DNA from: JBBRTJ01 sp038244535
GTDB lineage: Bacteria > Actinomycetota > Acidimicrobiia > Acidimicrobiales > Ilumatobacteraceae
Direction: 5' to 3'
Assembly (NCBI GenBank): GCA_038244535.1
Contig: JBBRTJ010000027.1
Coordinates: forward strand, 1 to 34,731
Length of the DNA: 34,731 nt
Position numbers and translations under genes: made by a program
In this document: positions 26,449-34,288 of the stretch, in pieces
Layout: every line of letters starts with the position of its first letter
How positions within the stretch are numbered: position 1 is the stretch's first letter
Notes under the pieces: generated by a model
What the model saw: only the letters and a program-made list of their open reading frames with translations
Database searches by the model: none
Told to the model about the DNA's origin: nothing

Positions 26449-28467
26449 TCACGGCCGGAGGTCGATGGCGAGGGCGGCCCGTCGCCCTTCGAGGACGGCC
26501 TCGAGGATGGTGCGGGGGGCGACCGCGTCGCCGGCCCGCAGCGGGTGGTTGCCGGCCTCGTGCCAGAGCGCGTCCTCGGGCAGTCGGAAGCCGGCGTCGA
26601 TCACGGCGGCGGCGACGAGCGTTCGGCGCTGGCCCGAGAAGCGGTCCTCGAGCTCGACCTCGTTCGAGCGCACGACGCGCAAGAGTGATCGCCGTTCGAT
26701 CCGCACCCCTCGTTGCTGTAGGCGGACGTTGGCGGGAGCGAGGTCTCCGGATCGGGAGAGCTCGTTGCCGGCGATCTGATCGGGGGTGATGAGGATGGCG
26801 CGCTCGCCGAGCTCGTCGGCCAGGGCCACGCCGATCGGCCCGCCGATCAGATCCCAGATGGCGATCACTCCGTCAGGGCATCTCGGCGCGATCGTCGTTC
26901 CCGGCGCGATCGGTGCGCTCTCGGCGAGCACGGTGCGCCGAGAGCCGTCGCTTGGCGGGAAGACATCGTCGAGGTCGAGCACCGTGGCCCCCGGGGCTAC
27001 CTCGTAGGACCGTTCGCCGGGACGGCTGCCCGTGCAGACGACGACCACGGCCCCGTCGGCCGGACCGCCTGCGGCGAGGTCGGCGGCCGTGACCTCGACA
27101 CCGCCCCGAAGCGCCACCCCGAGCCTGCGGCACTCGGCCTCGAGCCAGGCGGCAAACGGGGCCCCTGGCCCGCGTCGGGTCATCCATCCACCGAGGACGT
27201 CGTCACGCTCGACGAGCTCGACGGCGTGGCCGCGGTTGGCCGCGACGCGGGCGCACTCGAGACCGGCCGGTCCGCCCCCGACCACCAGCACTCGCCGTGG
27301 CCGGTTGGCGGGTGTCGACCAGCTCGGATCGCTGGCCTCGTAGCCGGTGCTCGGCTCGACGACGCAGGTGACGATGGGGTTGCGGGCGTCACGGACCTGG
27401 CAGGTCTGGTTGCAGCGCAGGCACGGCCGCACGTGCTCGGGCGTGCCGGCGGCGATGTTGCGCCCGAGGTCGGGGTCGGCCAGCTGCGCACGGGTCATCT
27501 CGACGAGATCGGCGACGCCGTCGTCGAGCGCGGCGCCCGCCATCAGCGGATCGACCACTGAGCCTTGGAGCACGATGGGGACGCGCTGGTGGTCGGCGTG
27601 CACGGCGGCGCGGATGGATCGGCACAGCTCGAGGTTGATGCCGGTGGGCTGGTGCAGGTCGGGACGGGTCTGCTCGACGGAGAAGATCGAGCCCCGCACG
27701 ATCACGAGGTAGTCGACGAGCCCGGCCAGTTCGACCGCAACGGGGGCGGCCATCTCGGCCGTGATGCCGGCCCACGGAGCCAGCTCGTCACAGGAAAGCC
27801 GCAGCCCCAGCACGGCGTCCGGACCGAGCCCTTCACGCGTCGCCGCCAGCACCTGACGGGCGAACATCATTCGGTCCTGACCCCACTCGTCGCCGCGCTG
27901 ATTGGTCAGGCCGGACAGGAACTGGCGCACCAAGCTGTGCTGCCCGGCGTTCACCTCGACGCCGTCGAGCCCGGCCGCGGCGGCCACGGCGGCGGCGGCG
28001 CGAAAGCCGCTGACGACGGCGGCGATGTCGCCCGCCTCCATCCACTTCGGCACCTCGCGGGTGTTCACCTCGGGCACTCGGCTCGGCGCCCACAACGGAC
28101 GCTGGTGGTAGGCGCTCGAGCCCTGGCCTCCGGCATGGCCGAGAGCGGCGATGGCGAGCGCTCCCTCGGCATGCACCGCATCGGCGACGGCCGCCCAGCC
28201 GGTCCCGCACTGCTCGGCACGAGGGCTGCGCTCGTACGGCCAGTCACTGTCGTGCACGGACGCCTCTTCCACGACCACGACCCCGCAGCCCCCGATCGCC
28301 CGCCGCTGGTAGTAGGCGACGTGGCGCTCGCTGATCGAGCGGCCATCGCCGAGGTTGGTGACGTGGGGGCCGAACAGCAGCCGGTTGGGGGCCGTGCGGG
28401 GTCCGAGCGCGATCGGCTGCAGCATCGATGCGAGTGAGGGGGCCGAGCGGGCCGACGAGGTGGTCAC
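26449..28467 (-). CDS. Mycofactocin-system FadH/OYE family oxidoreductase (second copy)
   Basis: A 672-residue paralogue of the enzyme at 14791-16743. The FMN barrel begins at LQPIALGPRTAPNRLLFGP. The Fe-S cysteines are C349, C352, C356 and C368 (CLRCNQTC, then VTC), the same spacing as the first copy. The FAD domain has RVLVVGGGPAGLECARVAANRG. As in the first copy, a Ser stands where E. coli FadH has its catalytic Tyr, and the HAGGQGS segment lacks the Arg of the classical H-x-GR motif. It follows the uridine kinase gene by 27 bases in the mftABC operon. GTG 28467 is the longest start; ATG 28425 (Met15) is possible. Two divergent copies in one locus suggest two substrates or sequential steps. 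Confidence 0.9.
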   Translation of the reverse strand: MTTSSARSAPSLASMLQPIALGPRTAPNRLLFGPHVTNLGDGRSISERHVAYYQRRAIGGCGVVVVEEASVHDSDWPYERSPRAEQCGTGWAAVADAVHAEGALAIAALGHAGGQGSSAYHQRPLWAPSRVPEVNTREVPKWMEAGDIAAVVSGFRAAAAVAAAAGLDGVEVNAGQHSLVRQFLSGLTNQRGDEWGQDRMMFARQVLAATREGLGPDAVLGLRLSCDELAPWAGITAEMAAPVAVELAGLVDYLVIVRGSIFSVEQTRPDLHQPTGINLELCRSIRAAVHADHQRVPIVLQGSVVDPLMAGAALDDGVADLVEMTRAQLADPDLGRNIAAGTPEHVRPCLRCNQTCQVRDARNPIVTCVVEPSTGYEASDPSWSTPANRPRRVLVVGGGPAGLECARVAANRGHAVELVERDDVLGGWMTRRGPGAPFAAWLEAECRRLGVALRGGVEVTAADLAAGGPADGAVVVVCTGSRPGERSYEVAPGATVLDLDDVFPPSDGSRRTVLAESAPIAPGTTIAPRCPDGVIAIWDLIGGPIGVALADELGERAILITPDQIAGNELSRSGDLAPANVRLQQRGVRIERRSLLRVVRSNEVELEDRFSGQRRTLVAAAVIDAGFRLPEDALWHEAGNHPLRAGDAVAPRTILEAVLEGRRAALAIDLRP

Positions 28468-28494
28468 AGCGCCGTCGATGCTACGAGGCGGTGG

Positions 28495-29142
28495 CTACAC
28501 GAGCTCACGGACTCGGGCGAGCAGCACCTCGAGGGCCGGCTCGTTCTTGCCGCCATGGGGGATGATCACATCGGCCCATCGCTTGCTGGGTTCGACGAAG
28601 CCGAGGTGGCTCGGCCGTACGGTGGCCAGGTACTGGGAGATGACGCTCTCAGGGGTGCGGCCCCGCTCGGACACGTCACGTTGCAGGCGGCGGATGAAGC
28701 GGACGTCGGCGTCGGTGTCGACGTAGACCTTGAGGTCGAACAGGTCGCGCAGCGCCGGCTCCCACAGCACCAGGATCCCCTCGACCACCACGATGCGAGT
28801 CGGCGCCACTCGCTCGGTGGCGGCTGAGCGACGGTACGTCGAGAAGTCGTAGGTGGGCACCTCGACGGCGTTGCCGGCTGCGAGTGCTTGGAGGTGAGCG
28901 AGCAGCAGCTCCCAGTCGAAGGCATCGGGGTGGTCGTAGTTGACCTCGGCCCGCTCGTCGGCGGTCAGCTCGGGATGGTCGGCGTAGTAGCTGTCGAGGC
29001 GCAGCAACGAGATGCTCCCGTCGCCGAGGAACCCCGCGAGGTGCTCGGCGACGGTGGTCTTGCCCGAGCCGGTGCCCCCAGCGACACCGATGAAGAAGGG
29101 CCGCCCGGTGGCGAGGCGGAGCTGGCGGCTCCGGCTGCTCAC
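28495..29142 (-). CDS. udk: Uridine kinase family P-loop kinase
   Basis: A 215-residue kinase. The P-loop is GVAGGTGSGKTT at 19-30. Uridine/cytidine kinase features follow: LDSYYADH, NYDHPDAFDWELL (pyrimidine-site region), YDFSTYRR, and VVVEGILVLWEPALRDLFDLKVYVDTDADVRFIRR. The length is normal for Udk (about 210). Known members phosphorylate uridine and cytidine to UMP and CMP; related P-loop kinases act on other substrates. GTG 29142 overlaps the mftC stop (GTGA), so it is translated with the mycofactocin genes; longer readings upstream are the mftC tail in another frame. It may support UDP-glucose supply for MftF or act on another small molecule; both are guesses. Confidence 0.87.
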   Translation of the reverse strand: MSSRSRQLRLATGRPFFIGVAGGTGSGKTTVAEHLAGFLGDGSISLLRLDSYYADHPELTADERAEVNYDHPDAFDWELLLAHLQALAAGNAVEVPTYDFSTYRRSAATERVAPTRIVVVEGILVLWEPALRDLFDLKVYVDTDADVRFIRRLQRDVSERGRTPESVISQYLATVRPSHLGFVEPSKRWADVIIPHGGKNEPALEVLLARVRELV

Positions 29143-30293
29143 GCCCGCTGGCCGGCGCCCACCGGCTTGCGGGTGAGCGAGATCGGCGTGGGCTTCGAGT
29201 GGTCCATGGCCGGCCGCGGCACGCTCGTTGCCTGCACCGAGAGGGCGGCCAGCGCAGTCTCGCCGTAACCCTTGACGCACTCGGGATCAGGGCCGTCGAG
29301 CGGCAGCCCGACGAAGAACTTCGACGCCATGCACCCGCCCTGGCACGCGTCGTAGCTGCCGCAGCTCGCGCAGGCGCCCGCCGACTGCGGCTCGCGCAAG
29401 CTGCGGAACAGCTCGCTGCGCCGCCACACGTGCTCGAACCCACCGGGGTCGCGCACGTTGCCGGCCTTGAAGTCGTCGTGGATCACGAACGGGCAGGCGT
29501 ACACGTCGCCCACCGGGTCGATGAGGCACACCACGCGGCCGGCCCCGCACAGGTTGAGCCCGGGCAGCGGCTCGCCCAGCGCGTTGAGGTGGAAGAACGA
29601 GTCGCCGGTCAGCACGGACTCGCCGTGGGCCAGCAGCCACCGGTAGACGTCGCGCTGCTGCTCGGCGGTGGGGTGCAGCTCGTGCCAGGTGTCGGCGCCG
29701 CGGCCGCTCGGGCGCAGGCGGGTGATGCGCAGCTGGGCGCCGTAGTGGTCGGCCAGGGCCTTGAAGCCGTCGAGCTGCCCGGCGTTGTGGCGGGTCACCA
29801 CCACGCTGATCTTGAACGGGCCGAAGCCGGCCTCGGCGAGGTGGTCCATGGCCCGGCGGGCCTGGGCGTAGGTGCCCTCGCCCCGCACCGGATCGTTGGT
29901 GGCGGCGTCGACCCCGTCGAGGGAGAGCTGGATGTCGAGGTAGTCCATGGCCGCCAGGCGCCGTGCCGCGGGCGCATCGATGAAGTAGCCGTTGGTCGAG
30001 AACTTGACGCCGACGTTGCTGGCGATGGCGTGCTCGACGATGTCGTAGAAGTCGCGGCGCACCATCGGCTCGCCGCCGCCGATGTTGACGTAGAAGACTT
30101 GGAGCGCCGCAAGCTGGTCGACCACGCCTCTGGCCTCGGCCGTGGTCAGCTCACGAGGATCACGGCGACCCGACGACGACAGGCAGTGGATGCAGCTCAG
30201 GTTGCACGCGTAGGTGAGCTCCCAGGTGAGGCAGATCGGCGCGTCGAGGCCGCCCTTGAGCTGATCGACGAGGGTGGTGCGCTCAGCGGGCAT
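29139..30293 (-). CDS. mftC: Mycofactocin radical SAM maturase MftC
   Basis: A 384-residue radical SAM/SPASM enzyme. The SAM cluster is C30, C34, C37 (CNLSCIHC), followed by YVNIGGGEPMVRRDF. The C-terminal SPASM cysteines include LCGAGRVVCLIDPVGDVYACPF and CASCGSYDACQGGC, which hold auxiliary Fe-S clusters. MftC decarboxylates the C-terminal Tyr of MftA and links it to the preceding Val, in two SAM-dependent steps. ATG 30293 lies 11 bases inside mftB; an upstream ATG (30368) would only read mftB in another frame. It is adjacent to mftB and mftA, as in mycobacteria. Confidence 0.96.
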   Translation of the reverse strand: MPAERTTLVDQLKGGLDAPICLTWELTYACNLSCIHCLSSSGRRDPRELTTAEARGVVDQLAALQVFYVNIGGGEPMVRRDFYDIVEHAIASNVGVKFSTNGYFIDAPAARRLAAMDYLDIQLSLDGVDAATNDPVRGEGTYAQARRAMDHLAEAGFGPFKISVVVTRHNAGQLDGFKALADHYGAQLRITRLRPSGRGADTWHELHPTAEQQRDVYRWLLAHGESVLTGDSFFHLNALGEPLPGLNLCGAGRVVCLIDPVGDVYACPFVIHDDFKAGNVRDPGGFEHVWRRSELFRSLREPQSAGACASCGSYDACQGGCMASKFFVGLPLDGPDPECVKGYGETALAALSVQATSVPRPAMDHSKPTPISLTRKPVGAGQRA

Positions 30294-30549
30294 GCAGCAT
30301 CTCCGAGGCAGCGAGGGAGTCGAGGGCGGTGACGAAGGTGGGCCAGCGGTGCTCGGCCACACCGGCATCGCGCAGCGCGTCGGCCACGGTGGGGGCCTCG
30401 TCGAGGCGGCGCACGACGTCGAGCAGGTCGGGTGAGCGCAGGAAGGTCAGTCGCCGGTTGCCGTAGTGGTAGCAGAGCGCGCCGAACGGCTCGGGCCTGA
30501 TGGCCACCTGCGCGTCGACGGCGTAAGCGCCGTCGAGGGTCACCGTCAT
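30283..30549 (-). CDS. mftB: Mycofactocin precursor-binding chaperone MftB
   Basis: An 88-residue protein of the PqqD-like RiPP recognition type, beginning TVTLDGAYAVDAQVAIRPEPFG and containing ALCYHYGNRRLTFLRSPDLLDVV, typical of MftB. It binds the MftA leader and presents it to MftC. ATG 30549 lies five bases past the mftA stop; the reading continues further upstream but would there overlap mftA, so the short form is preferred. The 3' end overlaps mftC. Confidence 0.94.
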   Translation of the reverse strand: MTVTLDGAYAVDAQVAIRPEPFGALCYHYGNRRLTFLRSPDLLDVVRRLDEAPTVADALRDAGVAEHRWPTFVTALDSLAASEMLHAR

Positions 30550-30554
30550 CGCGG

Positions 30555-30683
30555 TCAGTAGACCCCGCACATGCCGTCGATCGAGATCTCCTCGACCAGC
30601 AGCTCCTCGTCGACCTGGGCCTCGTCGGCGTCGGCCATGAACGCGTGGAGGTCGACGTCGACCTCGATGGTGCCCTGTTCCAT
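30555..30683 (-). CDS. mftA: Mycofactocin precursor peptide MftA
   Basis: A 42-residue acidic peptide ending EEISIDGMCGVY. The C-terminal IDGMCGVY is the hallmark of MftA; the last Val-Tyr becomes the redox core of mycofactocin after decarboxylation and cyclisation. The acidic leader (MEQGTIEVDVDLHAFMADAD and on) is where MftB binds. The ATG at 30683 has no ribosome binding site, but a TANNNT -10 hexamer lies eight bases upstream, suggesting leaderless translation. It is the first gene of its operon. Confidence 0.97.
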   Translation of the reverse strand: MEQGTIEVDVDLHAFMADADEAQVDEELLVEEISIDGMCGVY

Positions 30684-30691
30684 GAGAGTTG

Positions 30692-30697
30692 ATCGTA
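30692..30697 (-). promoter_or_regulatory. -10 element of the mftA promoter (leaderless)
   Basis: The minus-strand hexamer TACGAT fits TANNNT and ends eight bases before the mftA ATG. Transcription would then start at or next to the ATG, matching the absence of a ribosome binding site. No strong -35 is present. Confidence 0.45.
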
Positions 30698-30703
30698 ACC
30701 CCG

Positions 30704-30722
30704 CCCGACGGTGCCGGTCGGG
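30704..30722. promoter_or_regulatory. Inverted repeat over the mftA -35/spacer region, candidate operator
   Basis: CCCGAC (30704-30709) and GTCGGG (30717-30722) are exact reverse complements separated by seven bases, directly upstream of the proposed mftA -10 element. This is where a repressor would block transcription. In mycobacteria a TetR-type MftR controls mftA; no such gene is in this window. Confidence 0.35.
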
Positions 30723-30856
30723 GTCGGCGCGTGTTGCGGCCGAACTGGTGAGCCGGCGTGCCGTCGGCGCACTCATGCTCGCCACTTCCCACACCCGACA
30801 CGTGCGAGGTGGGTACGGTGCGCGGGTTGCGGATCGCCCAACCGAAGGGGTGCGCA

Positions 30857-33800
30857 GTGGGCAAGACCCTGAGGCTCGCGTTGGGCATGCGAGGAGGCGT
30901 CAGCCTCGCCGTGTGGATCGGTGGTGCTGCGGCTGAGATCGACGAGATGCGGCGGGCGCAGCTCGTTGCCGGTGACGGCCCGGCCGCCGCCGGTGTGGTC
31001 GGCGGTGGCAGCTTCTACTCGAGGCTCCTCGAGCTCGGTGGCTATGACAGCGTCGAGGTCGACGTGATGTCGGGCGCGTCGGCCGGCGGGCTGAACGCCG
31101 TGCTGGCTGCGGCTGCAATGGTGCGGGGCCGACCCGTGGCCGAGATGCGCTCGACCTGGATCGGCGTGGCCGACTTGCGGGCGCTGCTCGAATCGACGGC
31201 CGACGGTGACGAGGCGCGCCGGTCGCTGCTCGGCGGCGGCTACTTCTCGCGCGAGCTGCTGGTGCAGGTGCGCGACCTGCTGGAACCGGCCGATCCCCCG
31301 GCCGGGTTGAGCCACCGGTTGGAGGTGTTCCTCAGCGCGACCGTGCTGGGCGGCCTCCCCATCGGCATCGCCGACGACCAGTTCGCGGGCGACGAGGCCC
31401 GCCGCAGCGAGGCCCTCCTGCACCTCCGCCACTTCGGTGACGGCCCCGAGCGCTCCGACCTCCTGGCCGGTCCCGAGGCCGCCGCTCGCCTCGTGAAGGC
31501 GGCCCGCACCACGGCGTCGTTCCCGACGGCCTTCGAGCCGGTCTGCTTCGAGGTCGGCGAGCTCCCCGGCATCCTGCTCCTGCCCGGTCCGTCGACGGAG
31601 GCCGTGCACCTCCTCGACGGCGGGGTGGTCGACAACATCCCCGTGGCCCGTGCCCTCCAGGGGGTGCCCAACGTTCCGTCGGCCACCCCGACGGACCGCT
31701 GGCTGCTGTACCTGCACCCGAGCCCGGGTGCGTTCGGCATCCCCACGTCGGCGTCGAAGAAGCCCGAGGGCGTGCTGTCCACGGTCCTCGGGCTCGGCAA
31801 CGCGGTGCGGTCCGAGTCCATCCTCGACGACATCGAGGCCGTGCGGGCCCACAACGCAGCCGCGGTCGACTCGTGGCGGGTGTGGACGGCCGGCGCCGGC
31901 CGCCTGCCGATGCATCCCGACGGCCCGCCGGCGACGATGCCAGTGGCGATCGATGCCGTCCGCCTCTACGAGCTCTTGCGCGAACCGGCGACCGAGCTGG
32001 TCTGGCGGCCGCTCGGCAAGGCGGTGCCGTCGTCGTGCCTCGACAACGTGACGGCCGAAGCCCGGCGGCAGTTCCGCCTCGATCTCGAGCGCGCCGTCAA
32101 CGCCGAACCTCGCTCGGTGCGCCCCTACGCCTCGATCGTTCGGGCGGCAGGGTTGCTGGTGCGCTGGGCCCGCGACCTCGAGAAGCACCCTGCGGGGAGC
32201 GACGCGTGCGATCCGAGCCCGCTGAAGGTCAGGGCGTACCAGCTGATGCAGGTCGGCCAGCTCGTCACGGCTCAGGGCGACTGGTTGGCGCTGGCTCGGG
32301 CCGAGGACTCGAACCCCGATGGCGCGTTCGCCTCGGGCCTCGTCGCGGTCCTTGCCGAGCTCGTCGACCGGATCGATGCCGATGCCCGTCTCCACGAGCT
32401 CGTCGTCTCGCTCCGCCGCGAACCCGAGCCCGACCTTGCTCGTATCGACGGCCCCCAGCGAGACGTCATCGGCGCGCTGCTGGCCGGCGCCGACAACTGG
32501 AAGGCGACCGCCCCCGACGCTCCGGGGCTACGGGGCATGCTCTGGGACGAGCTGGCTCAGACCGCCGTCGGCCTGGCCCGTTGCCAGCACGACGCGGCCC
32601 TCTCAGAGGAGCCGGTGTTCAACGACCTGGCCGACCGGCTGGACCATCGCGGGGCGGGCGGGCCCGTCGATCACCGCCCCGAGATCACCGAGGGTCGCCT
32701 CGGCGCGGCGCGCTGGTACTTGGCCCTCATCGACCATCGCACCATCGGCGCGCACGTGGGTCGGGCGCTCGGCCAGGCCCGTGAGTTCCAGTACCTGCGG
32801 ACCTCGGGGGCGAGTCAGAGCCCGGTCGGGCTCGGGCCGCGCGACCTCGTGCACGACGGCCCCCGCTTCACGAGTGCCCGCCTGACCGTGACCCCGTTCG
32901 ACGGGGCGATGTCCCCCAAGGCCAAGCTCGCCGGCGCCGACCTCGCGAACTTCTCGGCCTTCATCTCGCAACGATGGAGGGCCAACGACTGGATGTGGGG
33001 TCGGATGGATGCGGCCAAGAGCCTCGTGGATCTGGTGACCAGCCCTGCCCACCTGGGCCGCGACATCGACGTTGCCGTCCAGGGCATCAAGGCCGTGGTG
33101 ACGGCGCCGTTTGCGGAGGTGCCCGACGGGTGGCACAGCGAGCTCACGACTGCCATCGCCGGGGCATGGACGCAGCACGAGGCGGTGGTGCGGGCCGAGG
33201 TGGCCTCCGCCGTGGCCACTGGGGTGTGGTCCAAGACATCCACCACCAAGTCGCTGATGGTGCTGCGGCGCCACTGGGAGCTGCTCGCCGTCGAGCTGCC
33301 GGTGCTCCTGGCCACGCCGCTGCACCCCGAGCACACCATGGCGCCGCGGGCCGCTGGCACCGCGCCCGGCCCGGCACGGCCGAAGACGGTTGCCTCGGAG
33401 ATGGCCACGCTCAGTGAGGCCATCGAGCGCTACGAGCGCGAGCCGCGCTCAGTCGGCGAGGTGTGGGGGACGCGTTGGCTCGACGCCCTGGGCACGCGGG
33501 CGGCGGCGGCGTTCTGGACCGCGACGCGTCCCGAGCGCCGGTGGCAGCAGATCGTGCGCATCCCGCTGAAGCCACTGCCGATGATCGCCACGGGCCTCGG
33601 GCTCGGGCGCCACCGGTCCCTCGCCGCGCTCGCGCTCGCGCTCAACCTGGTGCTGGTGCCGAGGTTGACCGGCATCACGATGCGGGTCGTGTGGGTCATC
33701 GGCGTGCTGGGCCTTGTAGGACTCTGGACCCTCGTGCGCGGCCGCAAGGAGAGCCCGCCGAAGCGCCTGCGTCCGGTCCCTGCGGAGCGCTGGGCACCGC

Positions 33801-34210
33801 TGTCGTGCGCGGTGGCGGTGGCGGTGGCGGCCTTCGGTGGGGTGCTCGCGCTCGGGCCTGACGTCGAGGATCGCTGGTACCGAGGCGATAGCCCGTCGTG
33901 GTTGTTGCACCACAACCCGTACACGGTCGGCGCCGCGCTTGGTGCCGGGCTGGCGACGTGGCTCCTCTGGGCGTGGTGCCGGTTGCGCCTCCGCCTGCCC
34001 ATGGCGCTGCTCGTCGCGGCCCTGTTCGGGGCATGGGCCGAGGTCTCGCGGTGGGAGACTCCGCTCTACTCAGTGCCGATGTGGCGCCACGTCGTGGGTG
34101 CGGCAGGGTCGATGTGGTGGGCGCTGGCCATCGCCAGCTACATGGGGACGACGGTGGCTCACCTTGCGGTCCGCTGGCACCTCGACGTGTTCGCCTACAC
34201 CGACGACTGA
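30857..34210 (+). CDS. Patatin-like phospholipase with C-terminal membrane region
   Basis: A 1117-residue protein. The oxyanion-hole motif GMRGGVSLAVW is at 10-20 (G-x-R-G-G), the nucleophile is S75 in SGASAGGLN, and the catalytic Asp is D254 in LLDGGVVDNIPVARAL, so the Ser-Asp dyad of patatin-type acyl hydrolases is complete. A long middle region (about 300-900) has no motif I recognise; the last 200 residues hold several hydrophobic segments (around LALALNLVLVP, VVWVIGVLGLVGLWTLV and AVAVAAFGGVLALG), so it is probably membrane-bound. The size and the GGVSLAVWIGGAAAEID block match a large actinobacterial patatin-like family. GTG 30857 was chosen for the AAGGGG upstream; the reading before it has no family similarity. 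It is divergent from mftA. Substrate unknown, probably a membrane lipid. Confidence 0.87.
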   Translation: MGKTLRLALGMRGGVSLAVWIGGAAAEIDEMRRAQLVAGDGPAAAGVVGGGSFYSRLLELGGYDSVEVDVMSGASAGGLNAVLAAAAMVRGRPVAEMRSTWIGVADLRALLESTADGDEARRSLLGGGYFSRELLVQVRDLLEPADPPAGLSHRLEVFLSATVLGGLPIGIADDQFAGDEARRSEALLHLRHFGDGPERSDLLAGPEAAARLVKAARTTASFPTAFEPVCFEVGELPGILLLPGPSTEAVHLLDGGVVDNIPVARALQGVPNVPSATPTDRWLLYLHPSPGAFGIPTSASKKPEGVLSTVLGLGNAVRSESILDDIEAVRAHNAAAVDSWRVWTAGAGRLPMHPDGPPATMPVAIDAVRLYELLREPATELVWRPLGKAVPSSCLDNVTAEARRQFRLDLERAVNAEPRSVRPYASIVRAAGLLVRWARDLEKHPAGSDACDPSPLKVRAYQLMQVGQLVTAQGDWLALARAEDSNPDGAFASGLVAVLAELVDRIDADARLHELVVSLRREPEPDLARIDGPQRDVIGALLAGADNWKATAPDAPGLRGMLWDELAQTAVGLARCQHDAALSEEPVFNDLADRLDHRGAGGPVDHRPEITEGRLGAARWYLALIDHRTIGAHVGRALGQAREFQYLRTSGASQSPVGLGPRDLVHDGPRFTSARLTVTPFDGAMSPKAKLAGADLANFSAFISQRWRANDWMWGRMDAAKSLVDLVTSPAHLGRDIDVAVQGIKAVVTAPFAEVPDGWHSELTTAIAGAWTQHEAVVRAEVASAVATGVWSKTSTTKSLMVLRRHWELLAVELPVLLATPLHPEHTMAPRAAGTAPGPARPKTVASEMATLSEAIERYEREPRSVGEVWGTRWLDALGTRAAAAFWTATRPERRWQQIVRIPLKPLPMIATGLGLGRHRSLAALALALNLVLVPRLTGITMRVVWVIGVLGLVGLWTLVRGRKESPPKRLRPVPAERWAPLSCAVAVAVAAFGGVLALGPDVEDRWYRGDSPSWLLHHNPYTVGAALGAGLATWLLWAWCRLRLRLPMALLVAALFGAWAEVSRWETPLYSVPMWRHVVGAAGSMWWALAIASYMGTTVAHLAVRWHLDVFAYTDD

Positions 34211-34288
34211 CCACCGCTGCTACCGTCCCGCGTCAAGGCCCCCGCAGCCGCGCCGGGCCAGCCACGCGACCGACCTGGGGGTCACCTC

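Noticed and set aside
30684..30856. A small regulator gene (MftR) upstream of mftA
   Set aside because: The gap is only 173 bp and no frame shows a helix-turn-helix protein; MftR would be about 190 residues.
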